From Nymphaea colorata (taxonomy: Eukaryota; Streptophyta; Magnoliopsida; Nymphaeales; Nymphaeaceae), in assembly GCF_008831285.2 (NCBI RefSeq), contig NC_045146.1, positions 14,523,289 through 14,587,288 on the forward strand: 64,000 bases of DNA, written 5' to 3'. Under the pieces are notes generated by a model that was given only the letters and a program-made list of their open reading frames with translations, did not search any database and had not been told where the DNA came from. This document shows positions 60,501 through 64,000 of the stretch, in pieces. How positions within the stretch are numbered: the stretch's first letter is position 1; every line of letters begins with the position of its first letter. The translations under genes and the position numbers were made by a program.

Positions 60501-62274
60501 ATGTGTTGGTGCATTTATCAGAGAAAGCAATTATTGATCTCAAACTAACATGCTCGGCATGGTTTTATAGGTTTAGATATTTTTGCTATAATATGGATGC
60601 TGGGGAGCAGGTTTGGATCTTGTCATTTTTTATATGTTTTAGGGTGCTCATCCTTCCTCATACTTTTACCTCGGCCATGAATATAGTTTGTTTTCAGAAG
60701 TTCTAATTTAAGAGTGAATATGCATAAGCATGTTATTTGATTCTTTGTACCTTAATTTTCTCAAGATAAAAATTCGTTGCTGAATTCATTGTTTTCATAG
60801 TTAAGAAGCTGTGCTGCGCTGTTGACAGGGAACCACAAGTTTTGAACCTACATGGAACAAACATGCATATGTGCATGCATGTCTTGTGTGCGAGACAATA
60901 GGATTGTGAAGAAAGTTTTTTGTTGTGGGCAAAATTTTCCAGATACGTGTGTGTGTGTGTATATATATATACATTGGCATCCTTTTGTTTGGAAGTTATG
61001 TGACTTGAGAAAGTCCCATATCTAAGATTTTCAGAAAGTTTGGTGGTCAAGTATTTAAGTCCGTTACTACTTTTTTTTTCTTGATTTACCAAAGCGAAGC
61101 AAGCAGTCAAATATATTAGGATCCACTAGGTTAGACATTTGTCAATTTTGGGCTAGGTTGTTATAGTGGGTATGAGAATTATGGTAAACATTCAAACCTA
61201 GAGATGACTTGCAAGGATAGCATTCTCAAGGATGACCACTTCATCTACACGAACTGTTTCAGAAATACCTAAATTCAAAGGCATAGTAAAAAGTGAAAAG
61301 AAATGATTGCTTCTAAAATCTACATCAGTATGGTTGGGGCCCACTGCAACACAAAATCTGAGCAGATATAAGCAATGATAAAATACATGAAAACTTCAAT
61401 CATTGGCTGATTTTCATAAGTCTTCATTCAAAGCCTCTTAAATCAAGCCCCAGTAAAATGTTACCTCAGATGCTTACCTCCCTAACAGTCGTGCCACATC
61501 CTATGAAGCGTTGCCCACCCAGATGGATGTAGCTAGATGCACGGAATGAAGTTTTTCCTGCCTTCTGACATCCTCATTTGTGAAGTGGCTCTGCTACCAT
61601 TTGATACAAGAATATAGTATATACATACGGACATGAGACATCCCTGTCACACCTATTTGGAAATGTAAAACAGGACAAGAAGACCTTGCAATATTGTCTT
61701 TCTATGATACAAGACAACACCCTTAAACAGAAACTGTACATACAATATGCCACACGATAAAAGAAATGGAATATTTCTTAGCAATTATCTCCAAGGTTGT
61801 TGGGGACAATAACAATTAGTAAAATGCCTGTACTTCAACAATGGGTTCTGTTATTTGCCCATATTCTATTCTAGTTAAAAGTTAATCACTGGTATAAAAA
61901 AGAAATTATTGGATGAAATGCATGAGTACCTTTTTCATAGCTTTCATCAGATTTCGATGCACACACATTGCACTTGACTATTGAGAGAGCAAGGCAAAGG
62001 TGAAGTGCTTCAGTCATGATTGAGTTGATTAAATCCTGTGCAACTTTGAGTGTCAAACATTTTCTTTGTTTCTATGTTATCATGTTATCATTAATCACAA
62101 AATTATGAGATGTCATAGTATTTCACTCCTGGGTTTCCATGTATGTCCGTACTCTTTTCTTCAAAGTAAGTTCATGTTACTACCATCTCATGCATTTATT
62201 AATAACTATGGATATGTGTTGTGTGTAGGTTGACATTAATGTGTCTCCTGGATCTCATGCAAATGAAGATTCAG
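57505..62274 (+). CDS. AE7-like: AE7-like / MIP18-family cytosolic Fe-S assembly protein, 3' end beyond window
   Basis: Exons 57505-57619, 57838-57943, 59717-59816 and 62229-62274 join in phase to 122 residues plus one base. The rest (expected to resemble NKQLNDKERVAAALENPNL) must follow after 64000. Seen: [19 protein letters not shown] at the start, [59 protein letters not shown] and [15 protein letters not shown]. The DUF59 domain keeps its invariant HCSMATVIG, whose Cys is the conserved reactive residue. Family knowledge: MIP18/AE7 works with MMS19 and CIA1 in the cytosolic iron-sulfur assembly targeting complex that loads clusters onto DNA polymerases, helicases and other nuclear enzymes. 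The VDEKLGRI wording points to the AE7-like (AEL) branch rather than AE7 itself. Odd: the first intron begins ATATCCTTT, a minor-spliceosome signature. Introns 3 and 4 are long. Confidence 0.94.
57620..57837 (+). other. U12-type AT-AG intron of the AE7-like gene
   Basis: The intron starts ATATCCTTTC, an exact match to the U12 5' splice-site consensus, and ends TCTGATCTCAG. ATCTTTGAC at 57817-57825 matches the U12 branch consensus TTCCTTRAY at 7 of 9 positions, with the branch A (57824) 13 nt before the exon. No GT donor exists that keeps the reading frame. Splicing here makes …[15 protein letters not shown], in line with the family. Confidence 0.75.
60225..60490. mobile_element. Foldback/MITE-like element rich in inverted repeats
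   Basis: GATCTAAGGTG at 60233-60243 pairs exactly with CACCTTAGATC at 60467-60477. Inside, CCATGGATTT (60384-60393) pairs with AAATCCATGG (60413-60422), and AGGTGCGAAGCACCT forms a small hairpin next to the right end. It lies in the 59817-62228 intron of the AE7-like gene and has no coding capacity. Confidence 0.45.
60946..60972. repeat. (GT)n(AT)n microsatellite
   Basis: A compound dinucleotide repeat in the 59817-62228 intron of the AE7-like gene. Confidence 0.9.
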
Positions 62275-64000
62275 GTGCTTGGGCCATACTGCTCCTCTTT
62301 CATATTCATTCAAAATAAATTCATATTAGTACACTCATCTAATTGTTTGACCATAATTTACTTTTGTAATTTTTTCCATTTTGATCATGTTCCTAGGAGG
62401 AGTCTCCTAGTATATTTTCATTCCTCTTTTTTTTGGTCCGTCATAAATTATAATACTTGGTCTGCTCAAAATCTTACAGGTAACCGTTGTGAATGTTCCA
62501 TTTTTCTTCCTTGTTTCGGATGTTCTGTAGGATCTTGCATAGTTTTGTTTTCTTTTCTTTCGTTTTTTTGTTTTTTTGTTTTTTTTGTTTTTGACAAACA
62601 ATTCTTGCGAGAACATCAGCAGAATGATAATGTAGGATAATTATTTCAAATTATCAAGTGCATGCACCCCCCTGTGGTTCATTCCCATCCCAGCTCATCT
62701 TTTTACTGCTTGAATTACAAGCCCACTGCTTCTTTCTTCTTTTTAAGGGTGAGTGGGTCATTCCACCCGCCCTAAGAGAGGCCACAGCCACACCCCCCCC
62801 CTGTGTGCACTACCCACTGCATGCATAGCTTATTACCTATTATTTTCACTGACTATGTCGGTTGCTGGGCTTTTCTTACTTACAGCAATTGAAATTTTCT
62901 TTTCCTTAAGCTGTCGTTAACTTTTCTAGAAAAATTAGAACATGCATGGGCAGACTTTATGTCAAGTAGTAGATCATCTTTTTCTTCATTTTGTTGGGAT
63001 TTGGAGCCTGATCCTGTCCTGGTAGGCTGCCGCCTATCTTTATGTAGATCTAACTATCTTTACATTAGGGATGTTATTTTAATTTCTATTGTGGCAGTTT
63101 TACCAAGACCCCTTTATTAAAAAAAGAACCATGTCCTTGTAGCTATCTCTTTGATATAAGGAAATTCTAGTGCTGCCATGGATGTAAAAAGACATCACGC
63201 CTCTCTGAATCACGTAAAAATCCCTATGTTCTCGTCTGATTATCTCATTTACTTTCTTGTTTCCTTCTCGATCTTGAAGATCCTGAGATGGCCATTCTCC
63301 TGACTTTTGGTGGCTGTGTTCTAGCAAAGGTAGCAGCAATAGTAGTAGTGGTCGTTATTAAACCATGGTGTAGAATTAATAAGGAAGTAAATGGTTTAGA
63401 TTTGGTTGGTCTAACTATGTTGTAAGTCAGATTTGGTCAAAATAGGTGCAGCCAGAAGAACCAAAATCCTGAGCCGCATTTTCATACAATGTTTTACCAG
63501 GTACAATATCATGAGAGTCTATTTTAGGGCTTGCAGTTCATGAGGACAAAAACAAAAGATCATGTCGACTTGACAGATTAAATTTTAGCAGTTTTTTCCC
63601 AAATTCACCTCCTGATATATGGGCTATTGACAAATTCATCCTTGTTTTATTGTTACTGATAGATTGGGCCCTGCTTTTTGCTTAAATCAGTTCTTGAGAT
63701 TAAATTTGTTGATCAGAACTTCTGTTAAAGAAAGAATTAGTAAAATGATATGCAAGTATTCAAGTAACATAAACCATTTTTGCAAGTGTATGGCTATAGT
63801 AAGCTATTAATCATGGTCAAAATGACAATATGATCGATTTGATTTTGTCAAGGATGCATTCGTCAATAACAATAAAGCAGGGCTGAATTTGGGAAAAAAA
63901 AAGTTGTGTGGTGAAACCGATGGAACAGTGCTTTTCAGTTTTCCTTTTTGGAGGTTAGGTTTACATGAAAAGTGGGCTGCCATGAGCATTGCTGGTTACT
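62275..64000 (+). other. Intron 4 (open-ended) of the AE7-like gene
   Basis: From the GTGCTT donor at 62275 to the window end no exon encoding the conserved NKQLNDKERVAAALENPNL segment was found in any frame. The stretch is T-rich and AT-rich with a few C-rich patches (62791-62801) and is taken as intron running off the window. Confidence 0.6.

Noticed and set aside
62590..62640. Possible last exon of the AE7-like gene reading DKQFLREHQQND then stop
   Set aside because: It resembles the expected NKQL start only in three residues, there is no AG acceptor in the right phase after the T-run, and it lacks the conserved DKERVAAALENPNL segment.

Overview
This is a stretch of flowering-plant nuclear genome. 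Genes are far apart, exons are short, introns are long and AT-rich, and the introns and gaps carry many small transposon remnants and microsatellites. All six recognisable genes have close relatives in land plants. I cannot name the species. I built the exon models by hand: I required AG/GT borders (one exception is noted), reading phase preserved across every join, and agreement with the remembered family protein. Nothing was aligned by computer.

Layout: (1) 1-14458, + strand: the last 14 exons of a PYROXD2-like FAD/NAD(P) oxidoreductase whose 5' end lies outside the window. (2) 14459-21656: transposon-scarred intergenic DNA (hAT-like MITEs, a GGCCC-rich repeat, a GC-rich stretch of unknown nature). 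(3) 21657-30554, + strand: an LRR receptor-like protein with a probably inactive kinase domain (At2g16250 type), four exons including one of 23 nt. (4) 33948-38489, - strand: a Maf-family nucleotide pyrophosphatase in nine exons. (5) 41760-48727, + strand: a Golgi-type putative methyltransferase of the PMT28 type in seven exons. (6) 51283-53745, - strand: an intronless SBT1-type subtilisin-like protease. (7) 57505 to beyond 62274, + strand: an AE7-like/MIP18 cytosolic Fe-S assembly factor whose last exon or exons lie beyond the window.

The genes do not form a pathway. They are ordinary housekeeping, signalling and cell-wall or secretory genes that happen to be neighbours. No operon-like cluster, CRISPR array, rRNA gene or convincing tRNA gene was seen, and no novel multi-gene system.

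The most interesting signals concern splicing and mobile DNA. The AE7-like gene has an AT-AG intron with an exact minor-spliceosome (U12) 5' motif and a well-placed U12-like branch site. A PYROXD2-like intron has a near-U12 GT donor and hosts a truncated CACTA transposon end beside a minisatellite. The receptor gene has a microsatellite fused to a splice donor and a 23-nt microexon. Two diverged copies of one LTR-like element sit inside introns of two different genes.
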